Below are positions 20,396 to 30,232 of a DNA stretch of 64,000 bases, piece by piece; position 1 is the stretch's first letter; every line of letters begins with the position of its first letter. The DNA comes from Yponomeuta sedellus (lineage: Eukaryota; Arthropoda; Insecta; Lepidoptera; Yponomeutidae). The stretch lies in NCBI GenBank assembly GCA_934045075.1, contig OW203744.1, positions 1,815,001 through 1,879,000 of the forward strand, in the 5' to 3' direction. The notes below the pieces were generated by a model. That model ran no database searches. It worked only from the letters and a program-made list of their open reading frames with translations, and was not told the DNA's origin. A program made the translations under genes and the position numbers.

Positions 20396-21297
20396 GAGTG
20401 CTTAGTGCGAGTTTTTTAACTACTCGATCGCGTTAACGTCAACTCATATTTCTATGGCATCGAGGCAGCGCCACCTAGCGACAAGTATGGAAATTCAAAT
20501 TGCTGAGTGCGAGTTGTAATGGTTTATGTTGAGAAGTTAACACGTTTACCAGCCAAAACACGAATAAACGCGAGTGCGAGTTGTACTGTGACAGCGTTTT
20601 GCCAGCTCGAACGGTTAAATTACTCATACTCACTACTCAATGCTCGAATAACGCGGTAGTAAGGTTATTCGATTGGATCTGAGTGCTTAGTGCGAGTTTT
20701 TTAACTACTCGATCGCGTTAACGTAAACTCATATTTCTATGGCATCGAGGAAGCGCCACCTAGCGACAAGTATAGGAATTAAAATTGATGAGAGCGAGTT
20801 GTAATGGTTAACGTTGAGAAGTGAACACGTTTACCAGCCAAAACACGAATAAACGCGAGTGCGAGTTGTACTGTGACAGAGTTTTGCCAGTTCGAACGGT
20901 TAACTTACTCTTACTCACTACTCAATGCTCGATTAACGCGGTAGTAAAGTTATTCGATTGGATCTGTCAAACTCGCACTAAGCACTCAGAGGGCTTAGTG
21001 CGAGTTTTTTAACTACTCGATCGCGTTAACGTAAACTCATATTTCTATGGCATCGAGGAAGCGCCACCTAGCGACAAGTATGGAAATTAAAATTGCTGAG
21101 TGTGAGTTGTAATGGTTTACGTTGAGAAGTGAACATGTTTACCAGCCAAAACACGAATAAACGCGAGTGCTAGTTGTACTGTGAAAGCGTTTTGCCAGTT
21201 CGAAAAGTTAACTTACTCATACTCACTACTTAATGCTCGCTTAACGCGGTAGTAAAGTTATTCGATTGGATCTGTCAAACTCGCACTAAGCTCTCAG
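20396..21297 (+). mobile_element. MITE-H, three head-to-tail copies
   Basis: Copies at about 20396-20680, 20681-20989 and 20990-21297. Each starts with a (GAGT)GCTTAGTGCGAGTTTTTT end. Copies 2 and 3 retain the complementary right end CTCGCACTAAGC(A/T)CTC, while copy 1 has lost it and passes directly into copy 2. Unit length is about 305 bp. Non-coding. Confidence 0.9.
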
Positions 21298-21400
21298 AGG
21301 TCCAAGGACCGGGGTGTTTTTTTCTCAGCCGGGGTTCGAACCCGGGGCCTCTCGCATGGTAGCCAGATAAGCTACGGCTGCGCCACAGAGGTCGAATTGT
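21298..21400 (-). mobile_element. SINE-C head fragment
   Basis: The inverted tRNA-like head GGGGTTCGAACCCGGGGCCTC ends GCGCCACAGAGGTC, the complement of the SINE-C start. Confidence 0.7.
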
Positions 21401-21539
21401 GTAAAATGTAAAAATGCTGAGCTGAGAGTGCGTGGCAACCGCCATTAAATATGCAAGTGGCTACAGGTAGGGGGTCGATTCTGAAAACGATATTCCGATC
21501 TCATTGCAGAGACGAAGAACAGAGGTGACTGATATAGCC

Positions 21540-21640
21540 TATAAATATAATATTGGCCTTTTTGCATCTTTTTAATGAGATGATTTATACAGCGTCCAGT
21601 GGCATCTTCACACACACTAGATGGGCGAAGGGACCACTCC
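21540..21640 (-). mobile_element. SINE-D tail fragment
   Basis: TATTGGCCTTTTTGCATC to ACAGCGTCCAGTGGCATCTTC matches the inverted end of SINE-D at 31139. Confidence 0.7.
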
Positions 21641-21644
21641 GATT

Positions 21645-21805
21645 CAATTCAATTTATTTCAACGTAAAGAACTTACATTCTATTTGCTGAATGTCAAAGT
21701 ACAATGTAACATGAAAGTCAAAGCCGCTAGCACTCGGGCCGTAGTGTAGTGGAGAAAAAGGCAGCGGTGAAAAAACTCCACTCTGACCATCTTTTCTCAC
21801 CATAT
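21645..21805 (-). repeat. R-F repeat copy
   Basis: TTCAATTTATTTCAACGTAAAG, GTACAATGTAACATG and CTCCACTCTGACCATCTTTT are in the family order. Confidence 0.65.
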
Positions 21806-21954
21806 ACGTATGATAAGATTCCATGGTTGCCATTAACGTAAATAAATTTGTAAATACAAAATTACTGCATGCCTGCATGAATATTCATACGCCCAATGGG
21901 TAGAACATAGAATGATCATTAAGAAATATATTTAAGACCTGTATTTAACACTTT

Positions 21955-22100
21955 TTACCTATTTAAAAACCTATTTAGAGGCTAAAAATTTCACCCATGC
22001 CGGGATTCGAACCCGCAACCTCTGGCTATCCGTACCAGGTACGGATAGCCAGAGGTTATTAGCACGGGTTAGTGCATTAAAAATAAAAATAGTGTAACTT
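21955..22100. mobile_element. SINE-A foldback derivative
   Basis: An inverted SINE-A 3' half runs to the anticodon-stem equivalent, then a perfect 20-bp mirror (AACCTCTGGCTATCCGTACC, one base, and its complement), then a short piece of plus-strand SINE and the plus-strand tail TTAGTGCATTAAAAATA. Confidence 0.85.
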
Positions 22101-22316
22101 TTTACCTATGTTCATGAATAAACTATTCTGATTCTGAAAAAAAAAACGTCTTTTAATTCCAAATTAGGTCGTAAAACTATAACAAGTGCTGCGGCCAGAC
22201 ACACGAACAGCACTCGTTCACGAGCATAACTCAAAGGTCAGCCATCATCAGTCTCAACCATTTTGGAGGGAGATAGATGACCCGGCCACCACGCCACCAT
22301 TCGAGTGACCTTTAGC

Positions 22317-22356
22317 ACTGATATCCAAAATAAGAAGCCATATTTTGGATATCAGT
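22317..22356. repeat. 16-bp perfect inverted repeat, 8-nt loop
   Basis: ACTGATATCCAAAATA and its complement flank AGAAGCCA. No flanking repeat explains it. Confidence 0.85.
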
Positions 22357-22486
22357 AAAAACGTGTACAAATATATTAAATAAATAATAAAGAAACCGTC
22401 AAACATCTGTTACATTCCATTACTGATTTGTACTTTGATATTTATAGAGAAAACATACTATTTTTCTTTAATTCAATTATTGAAAA

Positions 22487-22605
22487 ACTGCCACTAGCAG
22501 TAGTCACGGGGTGGTCACCCATCCTACACCTGACCGCGCCTGCTGTTGCTTATCTCAAGTGATTGATTCCGATAACTGAACAGAAGCGCTTCTGGCCTAG
22601 GTTGG
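22487..22605 (+). repeat. R370 partial copy
   Basis: CCACTAGCAGTAGTCACGGG through TGACCGCGCCTGCTG to GTGATTGATTCC. Confidence 0.75.
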
Positions 22606-22734
22606 ACTAAAATATCTTACTTATATTTAGATGCATATTAGTTACTATTCAAAACACTAATGCTACTTTAATAACATTAACATTTACATACAGGCACATA
22701 CATTGATAATAGTACTTAATAAAATCTAACTTAA

Positions 22735-24060
22735 TAAAATTATGGAAACGCTATGTGGACGATGTGTTTTGCATTATGAAAGGTAAAAAAACGGGAGTTG
22801 AACAGTTCTTGAATCACTTAAACTCATTACACCACAAAATAAGGTTTACTTTTGAAGTCCAATGTGATTGCGCCTTACCATTTCTGGATGTTAAAGTTAT
22901 GACGAGATCGGATGGATCCCTAAATCACTGTGTTTACAGAACGTCGCTCCACCACCCTATGCATTTAGCATCCGTAGTATCTTCATTGGTGGACAGAGCC
23001 TATGCATTGTGTGACCCGGAATTTATACATGAAGAACTGTCACATGTACAAGGGGTACTTAAGAAGAATGGCTATGGGGTGAAGGGCATGTATCAGAGGC
23101 GTACAACTAGGGTAAAGAGGGTTGACGTTCCGAGGGAGCGAGCATACTTGCCGTACATTAGGGGAGTGACGGACAAAGTCGGTTCTTTGCTAAAGAAGTA
23201 TGCAATCAAGACAGTTTTCACTCCACTGCTCAAGATAGCAGCGCAGGTAGGAACAGTCAAGGACACCATACCCTATTAAACACCAGGTGTGTACAAAGTC
23301 GATTGCAGTTGTGGTAGTTCTTATATCGGTCATAAGCGGATCATTGCTGAAAGAGTTAAGGAACATATCGCAGCTGTCAAAAACAGCCAGGTGGAAAAGT
23401 CAGCGATAGCGGAACATCTGCTTGATCAGGATCAAACCACTGGATAGAATTACACAAACCATCGGTACTTTCCAACGATCGCCATTATGTAGACTTTTAG
23501 TCCGGATTTACTTACGGGTGTTGTTATATCGGAAAAGTTCGACCAGAAAAATGCGCGAGGCTATTGAAATAAGTCGCCACCCGAATTTCAATAGAGACAG
23601 TGGATGGGCTCTTCCGCCGGCCTGGAAACCGGTTCTACGAAAGTGCAGTGATAGTGAATATCGAAATCTGCAAGAACGAAGATGTCGTGAGCTGTGTCTG
23701 TGCCATCATGCCTAGTGGCATTGACGACGGGAAAGCAGTAGGCGCTGCGGCGCAAGCCAGCGGGAATCCCCCGCAGCCAGTGTCGGCACCCGCCCCACCC
23801 ATCTCGGCGCGGGCGCGCCGCGCGCTTGCCCGTAGTGTGAGACAAGCAACCGACGACGCGAGCTCCGCCTCTGCTCACCATGATTAAGCTCTGCGAATCG
23901 GAGCGAAACCTGGTCGGACTTTTCCGATATAACAACACCCGTAAGTAAATCCGGACTAAAAGTCTACAATGTGTTGTGCTTACGAAAGTTTTAGTTCAAA
24001 GATCGCCATTATTATAGCCGAATTGAGAGTAAAGCGGTTAAGAAATTAATCATTAATTAA
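22735..24060 (+). pseudogene. Penelope-like element (RT end plus GIY-YIG), interrupted
   Basis: A truncated Penelope-like retroelement. The frame opens at the RT catalytic YVDD (22752-22763) and runs through the RT thumb and linker to an in-frame TAA at 23277. The same frame continues into a GIY-YIG endonuclease domain (GVYKVDCSCGSSYIG, 23287-23330) with VKEHIAAVKN downstream. A one-base frameshift lies near 23435. The coding then stops at NDRHY (23473-23488) where a second element is inserted, and resumes after it at 24001 with DRHYYSRIES. GIY-YIG cleaves target DNA in this family. The N-terminal RT fingers/palm are absent, so this is a 5'-truncated copy. Confidence 0.9.
23489..24000 (+). 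mobile_element. Second Penelope-like 3' fragment nested in the first
   Basis: A 512-bp insert flanked by the 12-bp duplication GATCGCCATTAT (23477-23488 and 24001-24012). It carries the end of a Penelope-like protein (MREAIEISRHPNFN then WALPPAWKPV, about 23551-23635) and a 3' UTR ending TTGTGCTTACGAAAGTTTTA. Its left 58 bp (23489-23546) is a one-mismatch inverted copy of 23911-23968. The same 3' end occurs at 43410-43540. Confidence 0.85.
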
Positions 24061-24122
24061 TTAATTAAGAAATACAAAAATTTTAATCGGGAATGTGGTT
24101 TTAAACAGTATTTTAAACACAT

Positions 24123-24193
24123 GTGTGCACATGTGTGGCACGGTCATTGGTTACTATTGTCACTTATAATGTCCGTGCCACACATGTGCACAC
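24123..24193. repeat. 21-bp perfect inverted repeat
   Basis: GTGTGCACATGTGTGGCACGG at 24123-24143 and its exact complement at 24173-24193 enclose a 29-nt loop. It lies about 60 bp beyond the recognised Penelope coding remnant and might be part of it or a separate small foldback. Confidence 0.85.
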
Positions 24194-24461
24194 TTATGTG
24201 ATCACTTGTTTGAACGTCTGTCTGGCGCCGACATTAGAAATGAAATAGAACCTGTATTTTTTCTAAAAAATATATTGATTAAATAACAGGCTGGAAACTG
24301 GAATACGTCCCCGTAAAGCTAACACGACTGCGTGGCGTGGACCTAGCAACGGACATACAGCGCTCGAGGTTCTTTTTTATAAACGAGTGCAAAAAAAATT
24401 TGTTAACAGTCGATTGAAATTCGCCGTTGGGTAAGTTTTTGGTGATTTTTGGTCAGAGTGA

Positions 24462-24670
24462 AGCAGCGATAGCCCAGTGGGTAAAAAATCGGACTCGGAA
24501 GCGTGAGACCTAGATTCGATTCCCGGTTCAAGCAAAACCCCTGACTTTGTTTTCTAAGTTATGTACATTTGTATAATTATAGTAGCAATGCCACTCGCTA
24601 ACGTACAAGGAAAACATCGTGAGGAAACCTCGGTGTCATAGGTTGTCACATACTTCAGTGCTTGAAATTG
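24462..24670 (+). mobile_element. SINE-D-like copy
   Basis: The tRNA-like head GCGATAGCCCAGTGGGTAAA has a diverged B box (GATTCGATTCC). It is followed by ACTTTGTTTTCTAAGTTATG and GGAAAACATCGTGAGGAAACC. It is more diverged than 31139 and 35301. Confidence 0.7.
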
Positions 24671-24679
24671 CTACTTCCG

Positions 24680-24905
24680 TGCTTCGGAAGGCACGTTAAG
24701 CCGTTGGTGCCGACTGCCATAGGTATGTCATGCCGGAGTCGTTAAGCCGTGTCAAAGGCCTTATGGGCGCCTTGATAACTTCTGACAGTAAGACCCGCCA
24801 CTGTCTTACAATCCTCCTCCAACCCGGCCTCAGCCCACGTGGTGGAGTATGGCCTAACCTTCCTGCGATGCAAGAAGAGACCCGTGAGGACATAAGAGGG
24901 TTGAT
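24680..24905 (-). repeat. R370 partial copy
   Basis: From GTGCTTCGGAAGGCACGTTAAG to AGGGTTGATATCG. The short ORFs over it belong to the repeat. Confidence 0.8.
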
Positions 24906-24909
24906 ATCG

Positions 24910-25515
24910 AATATCGAACTTCTAAGAAGTTATTTCTATGAAGCTATATTATATTTCGATGAAGATATAAAGAACTTAACGTAGTTGATACAGTAAAACG
25001 GTATCTAAACGTGGAAACTGTTTCTTATTTCCGTAAATTTCCGTATATTAATATGTAATTAAACCACATCCGATGAGAAAAAGTTTTAAATACTAATTAT
25101 TTTAATTTTTATACAATCTTAAAAGTCACTTCGAACTTTTTTGTTCCTAATTGGAGTAATTCAATTTATCGATACTGTTAACATTACTTCAAAGTTTATG
25201 ATAGATAGTTAGCACTATTTTTTTATACGAGTATCTATATTACTTTTATATAAATATTAGCCAATCACGCCAGAGGGGCTGAACGAGTCTGATTGAAATT
25301 TGCACGTAGATAATTATTATTATAGTCGACAATTATTTTAGAAAGTTTTTTCAGGTCTCTGCGATACAGACTTAAAGTGTAGTGCAGATACCGCAAGTAT
25401 TGTAAACATGCAACATCTTTTTAGCAAATAAATCTCTTTATCTTTAGATACATTGTACACAGTTTTTTTTATCTGGGTAAAATAAACATTAAAATTTCAT
25501 TATATTGTTTTTAAT
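24910..25515. other. AT-rich non-coding, nothing recognised
   Basis: No coding or repeat signal recognised. Confidence 0.4.
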
Positions 25516-25615
25516 GCGCAAATGCCGGGATTCGAACCCGCGACCTCTGGCTATCCGTGCCAGCGCTCTTTCCAACTGAGCTAATAGGCGACTCACCGGC
25601 ATCAGTGAAATTTAA
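25515..25615 (-). mobile_element. SINE-A fragment
   Basis: The inverted tRNA-like part, with complement of the B box GGGATTCGAACCC and of the A box CAACTGAGCTAA. Confidence 0.8.
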
Positions 25616-25914
25616 AATTTCAACACGAACTATAAAACTGCATCCATAGCTGCATAGCGTCGCGCCAAGTCGAATTGCTCATGGAATAAATTCGATTTCA
25701 TTCGACGCGTTTCAGCTCGATTTTGCTCTAATGGACATCGAGTTTTATGTAAATTGAAAGCAGTACCTAAATTGTTTTGAAAGCGTTTTTTACCATGCAG
25801 CAGGACGGCTTAGTTTAGAGATGCGTGTGTTAGAATCCTACTTCGGTCCGCTCTTTCCACGCCAAGGCTTTACATTGGAAGATAAGAATATTGTTTTCAC
25901 TTGTCATGCTCTTC

Positions 25915-26015
25915 TTGTTCTTCTTCAGGCTATATTAGTCCACTGCTGGACATAGCCCTCCCCCAATGAGCGCCATAGCACAAGGTTGTGCCATCATTGG
26001 GAGGTCATGCTCTAA
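25915..26015 (-). repeat. RTE-1/SINE-E shared 3' end
   Basis: CAGGCTATATTAGTCCACTGCTGGACATAGCCCTCCCC is the inverted 3' terminus shared by the RTE-1 LINE and SINE-E. Only about 80 bp is present. Confidence 0.75.
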
Positions 26016-26019
26016 ATTC

Positions 26020-26400
26020 TTGTAATTTCATATAATTGCTTAGACCTGCAGAGTGGTCTAAAAATCGTATTTAAGTCCCTAGAGAAAATATGTCTATGCC
26101 GCCGCCAAGTGGTGAAGTCAGCTGTTAAATTAACTGCCTAGGCCGCTCATGATGCGGCGGCATCCAATACCAAACAACGCTAGCCTTTTTATTATAATAG
26201 AGCATCATCGAAAACGTTTAGTGACTCGGCTGACCAAAAGTTAGCCTTCTAATAAAAGGCCGAATGAAGAGCCGCCGTTTAGTTGAATTAAGTTTAGTTC
26301 TATTGCAAAATGGCGTCAAGGTAACAGCTGATTATGTCACCTCGCAAAATGCAACTAAACTTAGTGTGAAGCCAACGTTGGAAACAATTGTAACGTTAGA
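26020..26400. other. Non-coding, nothing recognised
   Basis: A 60-codon frame at 26264 has no recognisable features. The last part abuts an R370 copy. Confidence 0.4.
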
Positions 26401-26404
26401 AAAT

Positions 26405-26590
26405 ATTTGTTTAATGGCAGTCGTTAAGCCAAGTCCGAGGCCTTAGGGCAGCTTGAAAACTTCTGACAGTAAGACCAGCCACTAGTCTTGCAAGCCTGCA
26501 CCAATCCGGACTTGGCCCCCGTGGTGGAGTATGGCCTATACCTTCCTCAGGGAAGAGACCCACGCCCCTCGGTGGGGACATAATGGGTTG
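26405..26590 (-). repeat. R370 partial copy
   Basis: GGCAGTCGTTAAGCCAAG to GGTGGGGACATAATGGGTTGA, with deletions relative to other copies. Confidence 0.75.
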
Positions 26591-26664
26591 ATGATGATGA
26601 CGATGCTAACGGTGAAGAAAAACAAAAAATTTAAATTTTACCCTTTAAATAGGTTTTTATAAAG

Positions 26665-26755
26665 TCATTGGTTCATGCCTGCGCCGGGAATCAAACCTGG
26701 CTCTCTCGCTTCCTACTCCATTGTTCTACCCACTAGGCCACCGCCACTTACTTAA
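26665..26755 (-). mobile_element. SINE-D head fragment
   Basis: AAAGTCATTGGTTCATGCC, then the inverted B-box region GGGAATCAAACC and the complement of the head, CCACTAGGCCACCGCCAC. Confidence 0.7.
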
Positions 26756-27125
26756 TAGCTTAATTTATTAACAACATTCTCCGTAAAAGAAACCCCTCGA
26801 CAACGGGCCCTAACACCCACAATATTATTCTAACGTTGCTCAAAACAAAACAAAAATATACTTAAGTCGTTAAAAAGGCCGCACAATTTACATAATAGCG
26901 ATGGACCAAAACAAACCTCGAAATTAAAGCGAAAACATCTTCATTACGGAGATACCTTATGCCAATCTTATACCTTGAACCTTTGTACGAGGGAAAGAAC
27001 GTCCACTCTTGAAAAGGGTTTTTTTACACTGCACTCGTTTGTAGGAGGACCGTATTTTATTAAAGAGCGCTATGTCTCCTTAAGATAGGGAAAATTTTAT
27101 TTTAGGGTGGCCACCCTTGGTGAAA
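26756..27125. other. Non-coding, nothing recognised
   Basis: No gene, RNA or repeat recognised in this stretch. Confidence 0.4.
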
Positions 27126-27129
27126 CGGA

Positions 27130-27240
27130 TAAAAAAATAGAAATAAAAAGGCATTCAGAGAGGGAATGCTGTCAGCGTCCTGGGAACTCTTCACAACGGC
27201 AGCGGTCTAGCCTTTTTATATAAAATTCTGTAAATATTTA
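27130..27240 (+). pseudogene. LINE C-terminal relic
   Basis: AAGGCATTCAGAGAGGGAATGCTGTCAGC encodes KGIQRGNAVSVLGTL-like residues, the same ending as the fragment at 4956. It covers only about 30 codons. Confidence 0.5.
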
Positions 27241-27354
27241 TATACCACTGTTAGCAAAATAAGTATAAAATAAAAAAGTAGACGTATTTGTTTCTAATTA
27301 AAAAACTATAAACAAAAATAAAAGCGCCGAAATGTAAATGTTATGTTATATATT

Positions 27355-27465
27355 CCCGTTTACCGGCATTACCCCCCAATCATGGCACAACCTTGCGCTA
27401 TAGCGCTCATTAGGGAAGGGCTCTGTCCAGCAGTGAACTAATATAGACTGAAGACGAAGAAGATA
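27355..27465 (+). repeat. SINE-E 3' fragment
   Basis: The GGCATTACCCCCCAATCATGGCACAAC block is followed by the RTE-like terminus CTCTGTCCAGCAGTGAAC and a GAAGACGAAGAAG tail. Confidence 0.75.
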
Positions 27466-27941
27466 TTCCCGTTTCATAAGTCTCTCTTCTTTTGTTTGCG
27501 TTTTCTATTTACTCATTTCCAACTCATTTCATACGACAGTTGCAGTGTGCATGGCTGAAGACTTTAGTTTAATTAGCGAAGAAATTAAGTGAGAACCGCC
27601 GAGTGTCTGGGGAACATTTAGGGACTAATGTCGGTCGTGGGGGACCTCTCCGGGTGTCTCCCGGACAGCCACGCAGGCCTAGCACGCTCTCAAAGCAGAT
27701 GCTTAAATTCTTATGTAATTATTTTTTATCCATTCTATGCGTATCAATATGTATGTAGCAGAAGGTAATTATACTTTTGTTTAAACTTTGAACAACCCTA
27801 TTTTTAGGCTGTTTCGGAGAAATTACTGTTGAAAGCCCGCCTTCGCACGTAATCGTTATGAAATGTTGCAAGAATATTATTTGTCAGAACTAAATCTTGT
27901 TTATTTGCTTCCTAAGAACATTTTATATTAAGAATCTTAAA
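27466..27941. other. Non-coding, nothing recognised
   Basis: No ORF or repeat recognised. A GC-rich piece lies at 27590-27690 (GGACCTCTCCGGGTGTCTCC). Confidence 0.4.
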
Positions 27942-28256
27942 ATTACACTATTTTTATTTTTAATGCACTAACCCGTGCTAAGGAACAAATTTAAAAAACC
28001 TATTTAGAGGCTAAAAATTTCACCCATGCCGGGATTCGAACCCGCAACCTCTGGCTATCCGTACCAGCGTTCTACCAATTGAGCCAATGGGCGACTCACG
28101 GCATCAGTGAAATTTCGAACCTCTTTACAATATTCTCTGTATTCTCAGAGGTTGCGGGTTCGAATCCCGGCATGGGTGAAATTTTTAGCCTCTAAATAGG
28201 TTTTTAAATTTGTTCCTTAGCACGGGTTAGTGCATTAAAAATAAAAATAGTGTAAT
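27942..28256. mobile_element. SINE-A foldback with about 111-nt arms
   Basis: Left arm 27942-28053 starts ATTACACTATTTTTATTTTT and reads the SINE-A tail and B-box half in inverse. Right arm 28146-28256 is its near-exact complement, ending AAAAATAGTGTAAT. The centre of about 92 nt holds the rest of the tRNA-like half once, in the minus orientation. Confidence 0.9.
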
Positions 28257-28518
28257 CATGTGGGTACAGTGATATCGTTCCGATGTTAAACCTAACTGCA
28301 AAGTAGGTAGTCGGGGCTGTAAGTAATGCAATTTGCTTAAGTCAGATATCGCTGCCTGTACGTAATACAGAGAATATTGTAAAGAGGTTCGAAATTTCAC
28401 TGATGCCGTGAGTCGCCCATTGGCTCAATTGGTAGAGCGCTGGTACGGATAGCCAGAGGTTGCGGGTTCGAATCCCGGCATGGGTGAAATTTTTAGCCTC
28501 TAAATAGGTTTTTAAATC
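28257..28518 (+). mobile_element. SINE-A copy
   Basis: Directly follows the foldback. Starts CATGTGGGTACAGTGATATCG, carries a tRNA-like part at 28410-28485 and ends at TAAATAGGTTTTTAAAT without the terminal tail. Confidence 0.8.
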
Positions 28519-28799
28519 TTAAAATTGACAAAAAAGAACGCTCCCTCATTGTACAACATACCTAAAAGAAATTATTAACTCGCAAATGTACCAAAAAGGT
28601 CTCCGCTCAGCTTATTTACGTTTTTGTTTATATTTTCTGTGTGCAATAAAGTACCAAATAAACAAACGTCCCACAGCCGCAAACGTGGCCAACTTGGATA
28701 ATCTCACAGTTGGACAAAGTTTCTGCCGGAGTGGCAGGGAAAGGCCCTAATCAGGGAGGAATAGAGAGCTAAAGGAGTGGCCGTTGTAGGCAGAGGGGC

Positions 28800-28990
28800 A
28801 CTAAATCGCCTATTTTAGATAGAGTAGGTTTTCCCAGCACCTATAACATCCTGACAGCAGTCGGCCTAGCCCACAGGAAAGACAAGTGAATACGCGCGGA
28901 GCCAACCAAACCGCGTGTATCCACACGATGTTTTCTGAGTCAACCAAGCCGCGAGTTAATTAATCTTCTTTTATTTGATAAGACATTGCA
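28800..28990 (-). mobile_element. SINE-D partial copy
   Basis: GTTTTCCCAGCACCTATAAC, GGCCTAGCCCACAGGAAAGAC and CAACCAAGCCGCGAG match the inverted SINE-D body; the CCAAGCCGCG segment occurs twice. Confidence 0.65.
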
Positions 28991-29384
28991 ATTTTATTAT
29001 TAAAAATAAAGTAATTTAACTGTCATGGGTGCCCGGATTGGCGATTTCGAACTCTAAGGTATGGGAACCTCTACGACACGCAGTTTTCCTCGCGATGTTT
29101 TTCTTCACAGTTAGTTAGCGAGAGGTAGTGCCACTATGAAATGAAGTACACATCATACGTCTTGGAAAATGTGGAAGACTGCTGTGCATATAGAGTGTAT
29201 GCTAGGCCTGCCGGGGAGGTAAACGGGGAAGTTTTTAACTTTAATTCACTTTTACTTTCAAGAGATTTCGGGTCGTTGTCATTTTTCTTTCGCTTGCGGC
29301 TTCAAGAAGACGATGAAGGTAGATAACTTTTAAAATATACTAAGAAAAATGTACAAAGGAGCAAAATAAAGTTTTCGCGTCTGA

Positions 29385-29545
29385 TTACCATGCAGGAGGT
29401 CGTAGGTTCGATTTCTACTGGAGGTCACACTTTCGTACACATGGCCTCAATCTGGGCGGAATTTACCACTCGCCAACGGCGAGGTAAAACATCGTGAGAA
29501 AACCTAAGTATCAGACATACCACGCGCTTGAAATTACCCTGAAAA
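29385..29545 (+). mobile_element. SINE-D-like fragment
   Basis: GTAGGTTCGATTTCTACTGG is a B-box-like piece, and ACATCGTGAGAAAACCTAAG is the shared body segment. Confidence 0.55.
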
Positions 29546-29581
29546 CTGAAAAATATGCTTTTGTATTCAAAATAAATTTTA

Positions 29582-30232
29582 ATAACCTTTTTAGAGGCTA
29601 AAAAATGTCCTTAGCACGGGTTAGTGCATTAAAAAGAATATAATCATTTGGGTACAGCCAGCGATATCATTCCGATGTAAAACCTAACTGCAAAGTAGGT
29701 ACCTACTCGGGTCTGCAAGTGATGCAAATTACTTCAGCCAGATGTCGCTGCCTGTACGTAATACAGGGAGTATTGTAAAGAGGTTCGAAATTTTACTGTT
29801 GCCGGTGTGTCGCCCATTAGCTCAGTTGGAAGAGCGCTGGCACGAATAGCCATGGGTCGCGGGTTCGAATCCCGGCATGGGTTGCATTTTTAGCCTCTAA
29901 ATAGGTTTTTAAAATTGTCCTTAGCACGGGTTAGTGCACTAAAATAATATAATCATGTGGGTACAGCAATATCATTCCGATGTAAAACCTAACTGCAAAG
30001 TACGTACTCGGGGCTCCAGGTGATGCAAATTACTTCAGCCAGATGTCGTTGCCTGTACGTAATACAGAGAATATTGTAAAGAGGTTCGAAATTTCGATGA
30101 TGCCGGTGAGTCGCCCATTAGCTCAGTTGGAAAGAGCGCTGGCACGGATAGCCAGAGGTCGCGGGTGCGGCTCCCGGCATAGGTGGAATTTTTAGCCTCT
30201 AAATAGGTTTTAAAAATTGTCCTTAGCTTTCT
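29582..30232 (+). mobile_element. SINE-A tandem: tail plus two full copies
   Basis: A SINE-A tail (29582-29642) is followed by full copies at about 29643-29943 and 29944-30232, head to tail and joined through TTAGTGCATTAAAAA...GTGGGTACAGC. The first full copy has a GTTGGAAGAGCGCTGGCACG A-box region. The second has a mutated B box (GGGTGCGGCTCC). Confidence 0.85.

Noticed and set aside
29141..29326. 61-codon plus-strand frame as a host exon
   Set aside because: No convincing acceptor or domain; possible GAGGTAAAC donor is weak.
29582..30232. CRISPR-like array
   Set aside because: Spaced repeats here are tandem SINE copies with pol III boxes in a eukaryotic genome; no short direct repeats with unique spacers and no cas genes.
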